Assembly: GCA_027533385.1 (NCBI GenBank)
Contig: JAPZUE010000021.1
Span: 52,481-116,480 of the forward strand
Origin: Rhizobium sp.
Lineage (GTDB): Bacteria > Pseudomonadota > Alphaproteobacteria > Rhizobiales > Rhizobiaceae
DNA: 64,000 nucleotides
Reading direction: 5' to 3'
Shown here: positions 8,581-18,300 of the stretch, one piece after another
How positions within the stretch are numbered: the stretch's first letter is position 1
Layout: every line of letters starts with the position of its first letter
The notes under the pieces: model-generated
Told to the model about the DNA's origin: nothing
Database searches by the model: none
What the model saw: only the letters and a program-made list of their open reading frames with translations
Program-made: the position numbers and the translations under genes

Positions 8581-10053
8581 TCAATGACCCGGCTCGCCGC
8601 CGCCCTGCGGTGCAGCACCTGCGCTTGCTGCTGCGCCCGACACACCGCCGCCAATGAGCGCGTGCTTGAAATCGACATCAGCGATGAAGAAATCACGCTT
8701 TGCATTGACAGCTGCGACTTGTGACATCATCCGACCACGGGCGTCAGCAATGAGCTGCGTCACGTCGATCAGCATGCCATTGTATTGAAGCAAGCTCTCT
8801 TCTTGGATAATTTTGCGCAACGGAAGAACTTGGCTCTGGTAAAGGCGAGAAACATCATAGGTTCCTCTCCATACCTGATAGGCCTCGCGGGCTTCAGAAC
8901 GGATATTTATTGCCTTTTCTGCAAGCTTGTTTGCAGCTTGCATGTATGTTTCTTCAGCCAGCGCAGCCCTTGCTTGTCCAAAATCGAAGAGCGGGATTTC
9001 GATTTCGAGTTCCAGCGTACGCCTGATTGTGCGTTCGCGATCACCATCAGCCTTGAAGGCTCGGTCGTAGGTCCGCCGACCCAGAAGGTCGATATCGGCG
9101 ACGAAACGCGTGGCTTGCGTGAGCCCAAGAGACTTCGCCAGCGCATCAAGGTCTGCACGCGCCATCTGGAGGTCGACGCGGCGCTTCAACGCCTCGGCCT
9201 CAATCTCTCGAGAGGTAGCAAGACGAGGCATCGCTGGGAGAGCGCCGGGCAATTTGAGTGCGGAGAGATCTTCGCCCCACAGCCCCATCAGGCGGATCAG
9301 TTTCTCGCGCTCCACCCGCTGTTGAATACGAGCTTGGGCAAGTTGAGCTCCGGTTTCCGCGTAAAAGACGAAATCGCGGGCCTGATTGAGCTTGTTGACA
9401 CCGCCTGATTCGCCCAGGCGCTTGAAGAGCTCTGCCGTTGCCTCTGCCGTCGATTTTGCCTGGACCAGAGCAGCAACCTGCTGGTTCGCTGCAACAGCCC
9501 GGTAGTACTGCCTGCGCGTGTCCGCGGCGAGTTTCAGCATGTTTTCCAATGTGCGCAATTGCGCAACTCGAAATCTGTCGTTCGCAATCTCGACGCGGGC
9601 TGGCAGTGTTACGAGCGCAAGGATCGATCCAGATATCTGCCGCTCAATTTCAAGAGCAAGCGGGGCTGTCGTCCGCGCGATTGCGATACGAGGGTTGGGC
9701 GGCAAACTCGCCTGCATCCTTTGGGCATCAGCGATCCCAAGCTCATTAAATGCAGCTTGAAGTCCGCGATTGTTCCAGAATGCGATCTGAACCGCCGCAT
9801 CTGCACTCAAGGGCTTCTTCAACAGCGAATCGACACGCGATTTTGCGGTGCCAGCCTCTTCTTCCGACCTGATTTTCTCAACTTGTTTGCCAAGATCGGC
9901 AGTGGCGCTCGCTTGGAGCATGCCGAGCCCATTGTCAGGTTGCGTGGAAACACAGCCAGCCAAAACCAACGCTACCCCCGCGAGCAAACCGGCTCGAAGA
10001 GAGAGACCCCGAAGGCTGCGGCCATCAAAACTGAGGTTCGAATACAGATTCAT
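8581..10053 (-). CDS. TolC-family outer-membrane efflux lipoprotein (CusC-like)
   Basis: This 490-residue outer-membrane channel probably completes the CusBA pump encoded divergently. A lipoprotein signal is visible (GVALVLAGCVSTQ), then two repeats with long coiled-coil helices rich in Ala, Arg and Gln, such as NNRGLQAAFNELGIADAQR and FDFGQARAALAEETYMQAA. I chose the ATG at 10053, which overlaps the stop of the upstream small lipoprotein by four bases. The C-terminus ends in a Gly/Ala-rich tail. Pairing with CusBA rests on there being no other channel gene in the cluster. Confidence 0.9.
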   Translation of the reverse strand: MNLYSNLSFDGRSLRGLSLRAGLLAGVALVLAGCVSTQPDNGLGMLQASATADLGKQVEKIRSEEEAGTAKSRVDSLLKKPLSADAAVQIAFWNNRGLQAAFNELGIADAQRMQASLPPNPRIAIARTTAPLALEIERQISGSILALVTLPARVEIANDRFRVAQLRTLENMLKLAADTRRQYYRAVAANQQVAALVQAKSTAEATAELFKRLGESGGVNKLNQARDFVFYAETGAQLAQARIQQRVEREKLIRLMGLWGEDLSALKLPGALPAMPRLATSREIEAEALKRRVDLQMARADLDALAKSLGLTQATRFVADIDLLGRRTYDRAFKADGDRERTIRRTLELEIEIPLFDFGQARAALAEETYMQAANKLAEKAINIRSEAREAYQVWRGTYDVSRLYQSQVLPLRKIIQEESLLQYNGMLIDVTQLIADARGRMMSQVAAVNAKRDFFIADVDFKHALIGGGVSGAAASAGAAPQGGGEPGH

Positions 10054-10256
10054 GATCTTGGCGCCACACGACGGTTGAGCTCTTCCCAACCCTTTGGCCC
10101 AACGGGACGATAGGTCTTCGTCTCGGCGGCCACGGGGCTGTACTTTACGGGTTTTGTCTTCACCGACGGATCTGATGGTCGATCCAGATAATTTGGTACG
10201 GAGGCGCATGCAGCCAACGTCGATGAGAGGAATGTAATCAGTAATAATCGACGCAT
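10050..10256 (-). CDS. Small lipoprotein heading the copper operon
   Basis: This 68-residue protein has a short signal with a lipobox (TFLSSTLAACASVPNY), then a polar, Pro/Lys-rich tail (VKTKPVKYSPVAAETKTYRP). I know no named family. I chose the ATG at 10256. Its last four bases overlap the start of the TolC-like gene, which argues for translational coupling. It is the first gene of the minus-strand copper operon and may help the outer-membrane channel or bind metal, but no ligand motif is visible. Confidence 0.72.
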   Translation of the reverse strand: MRRLLLITFLSSTLAACASVPNYLDRPSDPSVKTKPVKYSPVAAETKTYRPVGPKGWEELNRRVAPRS

Positions 10257-10316
10257 TGGCCTGTCCCGAAGCACCCTGTTTGTGGAAGCTGGGTAGCAAA
10301 AGGTCGCGCAGTCCGT

Positions 10317-10405
10317 CTGTTACAAATTATTGCGATCCGGCTTCCGTGAATGTTGCGAAATATTTCGAAAAATCATTGAAATTAATGGGTTACAGAATGT
10401 GTTCA
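10317..10405. promoter_or_regulatory. Divergent control region of the copper cluster
   Basis: This AT-rich stretch lies between the minus-strand lipoprotein operon (start 10256) and the plus-strand small secreted protein (start 10482). It contains GTTACAAATTATT, which shares ACAAATTATT with the palindrome at 4696-4710, and further right TTACAGAATGTGTTCA, an imperfect TTACA-N5-TGT repeat of the kind bound by copper response regulators. Control by the two-component system encoded at 10788-12964 is an inference. Confidence 0.45.
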
Positions 10406-10481
10406 TCCTCTTCGAAGGTGGCGATAAGGCCTCCGGAAGAGGGATCGCCGCTGATGGCGATTGACATGAAGGAAAAGCAAG

Positions 10482-10724
10482 ATGAACAAACTCTTGGGTA
10501 TGGTGGTGGTGACATTGGTTTTCGGTACCGGAGTCGCTTCCGCCAACAACGGCATCCTTTTCGACAACCCGAACGACCCGTATTTCACCACGCCGGCTGA
10601 ATTCGTCGCTCTCGGGCAACAGCTGAAAGGGAAGATCGAGTTGGAGCGCCGCAGCGTCACGATCGTCCTGGCTCAGAATAGCACTTCGACCGATCCGGCA
10701 CGGTCAGGGCAATCTGGCAAATAA
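10482..10724 (+). CDS. Small secreted protein of unknown function
   Basis: This 80-residue protein has a clean signal peptide (cleaving near ASANNG) and a short mature part with NDPYFTTPAEFVALGQQLKGK, then a polar Ser/Thr/Gln-rich tail. I do not recognise a family, and no Cys or Met metal motif is present in the mature part. It lies between the divergent control region and the response regulator. A strong stem-loop follows its stop, so it may be transcribed at a different level from the regulator pair. A signalling or metal-stress role is only a guess from context. Confidence 0.68.
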   Translation: MNKLLGMVVVTLVFGTGVASANNGILFDNPNDPYFTTPAEFVALGQQLKGKIELERRSVTIVLAQNSTSTDPARSGQSGK

Positions 10725-10729
10725 ACCAA

Positions 10730-10772
10730 ACCGCCCTGCCGATTGAAGCAAGACTCCATTCGGCAGGGTGGT
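10730..10772 (+). terminator. Long stem-loop between small secreted protein and response regulator
   Basis: The arms ACCGCCCTGCCGATT and ATTCGGCAGGGTGGT pair over about 14-15 positions, allowing G-U pairs, around a 13-base loop. No T-run follows, so this is not a textbook terminator. It may act as a partial terminator, or protect the 3' end of the upstream transcript. Confidence 0.55.
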
Positions 10773-10787
10773 GCATTCGGTGTACTT

Positions 10788-11531
10788 ATGGAAAAAGCCG
10801 CGACAGCATCACCAAGTGATCACGGAAACATTCTGGTTGTCGATGATGACTCGGAAATTCGGCTGCTGATTACGAAATTTCTCCAGCGCCATGGGTACCA
10901 CGTTCATTCGAGCGGGGATGCTCTCGGCGTCCTGGAATCCCTTAGACGATTTACGATTGATGCCATCATCCTTGATGTCATGCTACCCGGCACCACTGGA
11001 ATCGAAGCCTGTCGCCAAATTCGAGAGGCTTCCCCTGTGCCCGTCATCTTGCTCACGGCGCGTTCTGAGGAGGACATTCGGGTTTCTGGACTTGAGGGCG
11101 GAGCAGACGACTACATAACCAAGCCGTTTTCACCGCGAGAGCTGTTGGCCCGGCTTCGATCTGTACTCCGACGGTCACGTGGAGCAGGCCAAACGACTGA
11201 AATAGTTTCAAAAGGCCGCATTCTGTTTGACGGTTGGAACCTTGACACCCTGCGTCGGGAACTCACTACGCCCGAGGGCGTTTTGATCGATCTCTCTACA
11301 GGAGAATACAACCTGCTTGTCGCGTTCCTGGAACATGCCAATCGCGTCCTCTCCCGCGAAATGTTGATGGAACTCGCAAAGACAAGAACCAGCGATCCTT
11401 TTGATCGAACGATCGACGTGCAAATAAGCCGCCTGCGGCGAAAGCTCGAGACATCGGAAACAACCGGTCAAATCATCAAGACCATTCGTGGCGCCGGTTA
11501 CATTTTCGTCCCCAAGGTAACGTTTGGATGA
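10788..11531 (+). CDS. OmpR-family response regulator (copper-type)
   Basis: This 247-residue DNA-binding regulator has a receiver domain with acidic residues at 19-21 (VVDDDSE), the phospho-acceptor Asp at about 63 (ILDVMLPG) and Lys at about 112 (TKPFSPREL). A winged-helix OmpR/PhoB output domain follows, ending RTIDVQISRLRRKLE and IRGAGYIF. I chose the ATG at 10788, where the receiver domain begins normally; the open frame extends upstream through a TTG into the stem-loop. It overlaps the histidine kinase gene by four bases. The flanking genes suggest it senses periplasmic copper, but the receiver itself does not show this. Confidence 0.9.
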   Translation: MEKAATASPSDHGNILVVDDDSEIRLLITKFLQRHGYHVHSSGDALGVLESLRRFTIDAIILDVMLPGTTGIEACRQIREASPVPVILLTARSEEDIRVSGLEGGADDYITKPFSPRELLARLRSVLRRSRGAGQTTEIVSKGRILFDGWNLDTLRRELTTPEGVLIDLSTGEYNLLVAFLEHANRVLSREMLMELAKTRTSDPFDRTIDVQISRLRRKLETSETTGQIIKTIRGAGYIFVPKVTFG

Positions 11532-12964
11532 AGACGCAACCGTTACGTTTGCTGCCCGACACCATCGTCATGCGGGCCGTCATGATCCTGATTGGCGCCC
11601 TGGTTGCCATGAGCCTTGTCGGCTACTGGGTCTATCGGGTCGGTGCGGAAGGCCTCGCAACGACGGCCCGCGACAAGGGACTCGCTGAACGAATTGTCTC
11701 AATCAAGAGAGCAGTCAGTGCCATTCCTGATGAAATCGAGCGCGACAGAGCGGCCCACGCTCTGGCGACGGCCTCTCTGGAAGTTCACTGGAGCAAGGTC
11801 AGCCTTGTGCTGGGCAATGCACCCGTCACCGAAAGATCACGCGCGATGGAGAGCCGACTGAGAGAACTCGTGCCCGAGTTTGGAACGGAATCTTTCCGGG
11901 TCGGCTATGCGGATGACGGCGCGCTCAATGCCGGTGAAGGCGATGCTTACAAGCACATGCTGCTAGTGTCTGTGAAGCTCGATGACGGAACTTGGCTGAA
12001 CTTTGCTTCGCCCACCTTTGGCACCGCGCATCACATGGCCGGAAACATTCTCGCCATCGCCGCCATTGTCGGCTCGCTCATCATTCTGATCGCGATCCTC
12101 CTGCTCCGTTGGGTTACGCGGCCCCTGCGCGATCTCGCGATCGCCGCGGAACGGTTCAGCCTCGACGGGGCTCATGATCCGGTTTCTGAAAACGGCCCGG
12201 CAGAGGTGCGCCGTGCGGCCAAGGCCTTCAACACGATGGGTGAGCGGGTACGGCGTCTTGTCTCCGAACGCACCATGGCACTCGCCGCCGTCAGCCATGA
12301 TCTGAGGACGCCGATCACCCGGCTGCGGCTCCGCTCGGAGATGCTTGATGACGAACCAACGCGCAATCTCATCGATGATGATCTCTCCGAAATGGAGCTG
12401 ATGATCAACTCAACGCTCGAATACCTCAATGTGGGGGCGACCAAGGAACCCTCGAAGGCCTTCGATCTCGCGACCATGCTCAGAACAATCGTGGATGGAG
12501 AGGCGGATCGCGGACAGCCGATCACCCTGAAAGGCATCGAGCACGCGCCGGTGCTCGGTAAACCTGTCGCCATGAAGCGGGCGATGTGGAATATCATCGG
12601 TAATGCCCTGAAATACGGAAGCGCTACGACCATCCATATCAAGCGCGAGGGCCCACAAGTTCTCGTCGAGGTTCTGGACGATGGGCCTGGCATTCCGGAC
12701 ACGGAATTCGAGAAGGTTTTCGAACCCTTCTATCGCATCGAGACTTCGAGAAGCCGACAAACCGGGGGCACCGGCCTCGGGCTGACAATCGCCAAATCCA
12801 TCATCGTCGAGCATGGCGGAACGATATCGCTTCACAACCGGCAGCGTTGCGGCCTCAAGGTTTCCGTGCGCCTTCCGGTTAAGCCGGCGGAAACCGCAAT
12901 GCCCGGATCAGGCAAGCGTGAAGACGCATCCACTATGCAGGACCATCGAAACATGCGATTCTGA
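11528..12964 (+). CDS. Membrane sensor histidine kinase
   Basis: This 478-residue kinase has two transmembrane helices (about residues 15-37 and 172-194) flanking a periplasmic sensor of about 135 residues, then HAMP (about 195-247). The HisKA H-box has its His near 257 (AAVSHDLRTPITRLRLR). The ATPase domain shows the N box (NIIGNALKYG) and the G boxes (DDGPGIP and GGTGLGLTIAKSI). It phosphorylates the regulator encoded just upstream, with which it is coupled by an ATGA overlap. The sensor region has few Met or His, so its ligand is not evident. Confidence 0.9.
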   Translation: MKTQPLRLLPDTIVMRAVMILIGALVAMSLVGYWVYRVGAEGLATTARDKGLAERIVSIKRAVSAIPDEIERDRAAHALATASLEVHWSKVSLVLGNAPVTERSRAMESRLRELVPEFGTESFRVGYADDGALNAGEGDAYKHMLLVSVKLDDGTWLNFASPTFGTAHHMAGNILAIAAIVGSLIILIAILLLRWVTRPLRDLAIAAERFSLDGAHDPVSENGPAEVRRAAKAFNTMGERVRRLVSERTMALAAVSHDLRTPITRLRLRSEMLDDEPTRNLIDDDLSEMELMINSTLEYLNVGATKEPSKAFDLATMLRTIVDGEADRGQPITLKGIEHAPVLGKPVAMKRAMWNIIGNALKYGSATTIHIKREGPQVLVEVLDDGPGIPDTEFEKVFEPFYRIETSRSRQTGGTGLGLTIAKSIIVEHGGTISLHNRQRCGLKVSVRLPVKPAETAMPGSGKREDASTMQDHRNMRF

Positions 12965-12967
12965 TCC

Positions 12968-13327
12968 ATGGTCTGTTCATTGATCCTCCCGCGACTGCTG
13001 GCGATCCTTGCGATCGTCGCGCTGGTTGTTGCGCCCTTGCCTGCGACGGCACGGGGAGGGATGCCGGTTGACGTGGCCGGCGTGATGGAGCCGATGGATT
13101 GCTGCCCGCCCGGCGATCCCGCGATGCCGGATTGCCAGAAGAGTTGCCCCTATCTCGCCTTGTGCATGGCGAAGTGCTTTCCTGCCGCGAATGCCGCCTT
13201 CACACGCTTGGCGCTGCTTGATGCAGTAAAAAACTCCCACCGGGTCTCGCCGGATGAGTCGGCAACGCGCCGCGCGATCCGGCCACCTGCGCCACCACCC
13301 CGAATGCAGGACATGGCCGGCGCCTGA
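12968..13327 (+). CDS. Cys-rich secreted protein, copper locus
   Basis: This 119-residue protein has an N-terminal hydrophobic signal (LAILAIVALVVAPLPATA) and a central Cys/Pro/Met cluster: MDCCPPGDPAMPDCQ followed by SCPYLALCMAKCF, seven Cys in about 30 residues. The C-terminus is Pro/Arg-rich. I cannot assign a named family. It starts three bases after the kinase stop and is followed by a FixH-like gene and cusBA, so it is probably part of the efflux operon. The Cys/Met cluster suggests metal binding in the periplasm, which is an inference. Confidence 0.72.
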   Translation: MVCSLILPRLLAILAIVALVVAPLPATARGGMPVDVAGVMEPMDCCPPGDPAMPDCQKSCPYLALCMAKCFPAANAAFTRLALLDAVKNSHRVSPDESATRRAIRPPAPPPRMQDMAGA

Positions 13328-13435
13328 AGCGTCGGCACGCACTGCTCCGGCTTCCCGGCGCAGGTGATCACTCATGGTTTGCAGCCACGGTTCTTGCTGC
13401 ATCAGCAGCTTGTCCTGAAATTCACGAGACTACCC

Positions 13436-13858
13436 ATGAAAACCCATCACAACAGGCGCGCCATTTCCTGGCGCATCTTGCCGGCGACGCTGACCCTTCT
13501 CCTGTCCACGCTTCCCTTCCATGCGGCGAAAGCCGATCCCAAAGACTATGAGTTCCGCCTCGTCGAGACCGCGATCAAACAGGGCGATGGTGCTGTCATC
13601 GCGGTGAAACTGATCGACAAACGCTCCGGCAAGCCGGTGCCCGATGCAGTGATCTTCGCGACCCGCATCGACATGGCGCCGGACGGCATGGAGATGATGG
13701 CCTCGAAGATCGAGCCACTGCCCTCGACTGAACCCGGCACCTATCGCTTCAAGGCCAATCTTTCCATGGAAGGCGGCTGGCGGCTTTCGCTCGGTTCGAA
13801 GGTGCAGGGTGAGACTGGCACGGTCGAGAGCAAGCTCGTTCTCAAGGCCATAAAATGA
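13436..13858 (+). CDS. FixH/YtkA-like periplasmic protein
   Basis: This 140-residue exported protein has a signal peptide (about residues 11-33, ending FHAAKA) and one beta-sandwich domain typical of FixH/YtkA-like proteins: VAVKLIDKRSGKPVPDAVIF, then MAPDGMEMM, then GTYRFKANLSMEGGWRLSL. In copper and silver efflux loci such proteins often sit before the RND adaptor and may bind metal through the Met-rich loop. I chose the ATG at 13436. Its last four bases overlap the start of cusB. The exact function is unknown. Confidence 0.82.
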   Translation: MKTHHNRRAISWRILPATLTLLLSTLPFHAAKADPKDYEFRLVETAIKQGDGAVIAVKLIDKRSGKPVPDAVIFATRIDMAPDGMEMMASKIEPLPSTEPGTYRFKANLSMEGGWRLSLGSKVQGETGTVESKLVLKAIK

Positions 13859-15318
13859 AACGATCCGTCAAATCGGGTCTCCTCCTCGCCGCGTTACTTG
13901 CGGCGGGGACTGGGGGCTATTGGGCTGGACAGCACGGTCTCGTGCTGTCGACCCATTCGCGATTCGTATCCATGAAAGTGCCCGAGCAAGGCAAAGCGGC
14001 TCCCACGGGATCGATCCTCTATTACCGCGACCCGGATGGGCCGTTCTATTCCTCATCGCCAAAGCAGAATGCAAAGGGCCGCGCTTTCCTTCCGGTTTTC
14101 GCCAGCGAGGAGATCAGCTTCGATCCGCTCCCCGTGAAGGCGGAAGCCGGGAATGCGGCCAAAACACCGGGAAAAATCCGCTTCTATCGCAACCCGATGG
14201 GGCTGCCGGATACCTCGCCGGTGCCGAAGAAGGATTCTATGGGGATGGATTACATCCCCGTCTATGAGGGCGATGAGGATGAGAGCGGGATTGTGAAAAT
14301 CTCGCCCGGCAAGGTGCAGCGCACAGGCGTGCGCTCGGTTGCCGCCGCCCGCCAGAGGATCGCGCAGATGCTTCGCGCGCCGGGGATCGTGGCACTCGAC
14401 GAGCGGTTAATCACGGTGCTTTCCGCCCGCGTCGATACCTTCGTCGAGAAGGTGGCGAGCGTGACAACAGGCGAGGCTGTCACGAAGAACCAGCCGCTGG
14501 TGACGCTGTTCTCGACCGAGATCGCGGCGGCGGCGGCGCAGTTCATCACCGAACTGACGACGGATGCGCGCGGGGCCAATGCTCAAGGGATATCTGCGGG
14601 TGGCGCGAGGAAGCGCCTCGAAAATCTCGGCGTTCCCCCCGAGGAGATCGCCGAGATCGAACGCAGCCGGAAAGTTCCTGCAAACATGGTCTGGCGCGCC
14701 CCACGCAACGGGATTTTGATCGAACGCAATGTCGTCGAGGGCATGAAGATGGCGGCGGGTACGACGCTGTTCCGCATCGCCGATGCCACAAAACTCTGGG
14801 TGCTCGCGGATGTTCCAGAGCTTGGGCTCGCTTCCTTGCGCCCAGGTGCGGAAGCAATGGTCCGAGTGCGGCATCGTCCCGATCTGACGTTCTCGGGTAA
14901 AATTTCCCTGATCTACCCGCAGGTTAACGTGGAAACCCGTACGGCGCGTATCAGGATCGAGATCGCCAACCCCGATCTTGCGTTGCTCCCGAACATGTTC
15001 GTCAATGTCGAGATCGCGGCTGGCGATAATGCCGAGCGCGTCGCCGTGCCGGAAAGCGCCGTGATCGACAGCGGCACACGCAAGATCGTTCTGATCGACC
15101 GCGATGAGGGTCGTTTCGAGCCGCGCGAGGTCAAAACGGGGCCGCGCGGCAACGGCTTTGTCGCCATCCTCGACGGGGTGGAGGAGGGGGATCGCGTGGT
15201 CACATCCGCGAATTTCCTGATCGACGCCGAAAGCAACCTCAAAGCCGCGCTCCAGAGCCTGACGATGGCCAACGAAATGAACAAGCCGGAGAAGGCGAAC
15301 ATGGAGAAACAGCCATGA
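13855..15318 (+). CDS. cusB: CusB-like RND efflux periplasmic adaptor
   Basis: This 487-residue membrane-fusion protein links an RND pump to an outer-membrane channel and passes Cu(I)/Ag(I) to CusA. It opens with a single N-terminal membrane anchor, then two heavy-metal-binding-like repeats (YYRDPDGPFYSSSP and YRNPMGLPDTSPVPKKDSMG-M); the first is degenerate. Barrel-sandwich and hairpin regions follow (VDTFVEKVASVTTGEAV ... APRNGILIERNVVEG), then the membrane-proximal domain (VVTSANFLIDAESNLKAAL). It overlaps the gene before it and cusA after it by four bases each. Confidence 0.93.
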   Translation: MKRSVKSGLLLAALLAAGTGGYWAGQHGLVLSTHSRFVSMKVPEQGKAAPTGSILYYRDPDGPFYSSSPKQNAKGRAFLPVFASEEISFDPLPVKAEAGNAAKTPGKIRFYRNPMGLPDTSPVPKKDSMGMDYIPVYEGDEDESGIVKISPGKVQRTGVRSVAAARQRIAQMLRAPGIVALDERLITVLSARVDTFVEKVASVTTGEAVTKNQPLVTLFSTEIAAAAAQFITELTTDARGANAQGISAGGARKRLENLGVPPEEIAEIERSRKVPANMVWRAPRNGILIERNVVEGMKMAAGTTLFRIADATKLWVLADVPELGLASLRPGAEAMVRVRHRPDLTFSGKISLIYPQVNVETRTARIRIEIANPDLALLPNMFVNVEIAAGDNAERVAVPESAVIDSGTRKIVLIDRDEGRFEPREVKTGPRGNGFVAILDGVEEGDRVVTSANFLIDAESNLKAALQSLTMANEMNKPEKANMEKQP

Positions 15319-18300
15319 TTGCAAGGCTGATCTCCTGGTCTTCGCGCAACCTGATGCTGGTGCTGATCGGCACCGTCTTCGCCGTCGCTACTGGGCTTTA
15401 TGCTCTGCGTAACCTGCCGCTCGACGCCATTCCCGATCTCTCGGATGTGCAGGTCATCGTCTACACCGAATATGCCGGGCAGGGGCCGCAGGTGGTTGAG
15501 GATCAGGTGACCTATCCCCTGAGCACCGCGATGCTCACCGTCCCGAAATCGCGCGTTGTGCGCGGGTTCTCGTTCTTCGGGGTCTCCTTCGTCTATGTGA
15601 TTTTCGAGGATGGGACGGATCCCTATTGGGCGCGGTCGCGCGTGCTCGAATATCTCAACACCGCAGCAAAACGCCTTCCCTCGGGGGTGACGCCAACGCT
15701 GGGGCCGGATGCAACAGGTGTCGGCTGGGTCTATCAATACGCGGTTCTCGCCAAAGACCTGTCTCTCGCCGAAACCCGCTCCTTGCAGGACTGGAAACTG
15801 CGTTTCGCAGCGGCCAAAGCCGAGGGTGTGGCGGAGGTCGCTGCCGTTGGCGGGTTCGTCAAACAATATAATGTCATCGTCGATCCCATCCGGTTGCGCG
15901 CGCTTGGCATTCCGCTCTCCGGCATCGCCAAGGCGCTTCGGGCCAGCAATGCCGATATCGGCGGGCGCAGTGTCGAACTCTCGGAATTCGAGTTCATGGT
16001 CCGTGGGCGTGGCTATCTCCGGAACAGCGCGGATATCGAGAGCATCACCCTCAAAAGCGAGGCGGGCGTGCCGGTTCGCCTTGGCGATGTCGCGCGGGTC
16101 GAACTCGGGCCGGACGAGCGGCGCGGCATCGCCGAACTCAACGGTGAGGGCGAGGTCGCCAGCGGCATCGTCATCCAGCGCTTCGGCGCCAATGTGCTTT
16201 CCGTGATCGCCAGCGCCAAGGCGCGCATCACGGAGATTCTACCAAGCCTGCCGAAAGGCGTGGCAATTGTGCCGGTCTATGATCGCTCCGAACTGATCGA
16301 ACGTGCCATCGAAACCCTGAAAATGACGCTGATCGAAGAAATGGCCATCGTCGCGCTGGTCTGCGTGGTGTTTCTGCTCCATCTCAGGAGTGCGCTGGTC
16401 GCGATCCTGATGCTCCCGGTAGGCATCCTCATGAGCTTTGCCGCGATGAAGCTGATGGGCCTCGGTTCGAACATTATGAGCCTTGGCGGCATCGCCATCG
16501 CCATCGGTGCGATGATCGACGCGGCCATCGTGATGATCGAGAACGCCCATAAGCATCTCGAACGGGCTTCTCCTGATAAAAACCGTGTCGACATCCTGAT
16601 CGAGGCCGCGAGCGAGGTCGGGCCGGCGCTATTTTTCAGCCTGCTCATCATCACCGTGTCATTCCTGCCGATCTTCACGCTGGAGGCGCAGGAGGGGCGG
16701 CTCTTTAGCCCGCTCGCCTTCACCAAAACCTTCGCGATGGCGGCGGCGGCGTTCCTGTCGTTGACGCTGGTGCCCGCGCTGATGGTGATCTTCGTGCGCG
16801 GCAAGATCGTTCCTGAGCACCGGAATCCGATCAACCGCTTACTGATCTGGATTTATCGTCCGGTGATCGCTGGCGTGCTCAAGGCGAAGGGGCTGACGAT
16901 CATTGTCGCGCTACTCATTCTCGGCGCCAGCGTCTGGCCAGCGCGGCAAATCGGTTCGGAGTTCATGCCGAGCCTTGATGAAGGCACCCTGATGTATATG
17001 CCGACCACCCTGCCGGGCCTCTCCGTCACCAAGGCGGGTGAATTGCTGGCGACACAGGATCGCATCATCAAATCCTTCCCCGAGGTCGCCTCTGTCTTCG
17101 GCAAGGCAGGGAGGGCGCTCACGGCAACCGACCCGGCGCCGCTGGAGATGTTCGAGACGATCATCAACCTCAAGCCCAAAGCGGAATGGCGACTGGGCGT
17201 CACCACGGAAAGCCTCCGTGCCGAGATGGACAAGGCGCTGCAATTCCCCGGTGTTTCCAACGCCTGGACCATGCCGATTCGCGCCCGCATCGACATGCTG
17301 GCAACCGGCATCCGCACGCCTGTAGGCATCAAGGTGTTCGGCCCTGATCTTGGCGAGATCGAAGCACTGTCACGGCAGGTCGAGGCCGTGGTGAAGGCGG
17401 TTCCCGGCACATCGAGCGCCTATGCCGAACGGGTCATCGGCGGCTATTATCTCGATATCGTGCCGGATCGCGTCGAACTCGGCCGCTACGGCCTCGTGAT
17501 CGGCGACGTGCAGGATGTGATCGCCTCGGCGCTTGGTGGCGAGAGCGTCACCAGCACCGTCGAGGGGCGTGAGCGTTACAGCGTCAACATCCGCTATCCC
17601 CGTGATCTGCGCTCAAGCCCGGAGGCGATCGCAACCGAGGTTCTGGTGCCGCTGCCCAAAGGCGGCTTCGTACCCTTGGGGGCGGTCGCGGAGGTCAAGC
17701 TCATGCGCGGCGCGACCTCGATCCGCACGGAGAACGGCCAGCTCGCGGTTTATATCTTCGTCGACATGGCCGGGCGCGATCTCGGCGGTTATGTCGCGGA
17801 GGCGCGGGAGGCCGTAGCGAAGGAGGTTACATTCCCGCCCGGAACCTACATCCAGTGGAGCGGACAGTTTGAGTATCTCGAACGCGCCGAGGCGCGGCTC
17901 AAAATCGTCGTGCCGTTGACGCTGATGATCATCTTCCTGCTGCTCTATCTCAACTTCCGGGCGCTCACGGAAACCCTCATCGTCATGCTCTCGCTGCCGT
18001 TCGCGCTCATCGGCGGGTTGTGGTTGATGTGGTGGATGGGGTTCAACATGTCCGTGGCCGTAGCAGTCGGTTTCATCGCGCTGGCGGGTGTCGCGGCGGA
18101 AACCGGCGTCATCATGCTGATCTACCTCGATCATGCCTTGAAGGAGGGGCGGGCCGCCTCAACCGCCGAGGGTCGCCCATTCACGCCAGACGATCTCCAT
18201 CGAGCTATCATGGTCGGCGCGGTCGAGCGCGTCAGGCCCAAGATGATGACCGTTATCGCCATCATGGCCGGGCTCATCCCGATCCTCTGGAGCACCGGAA

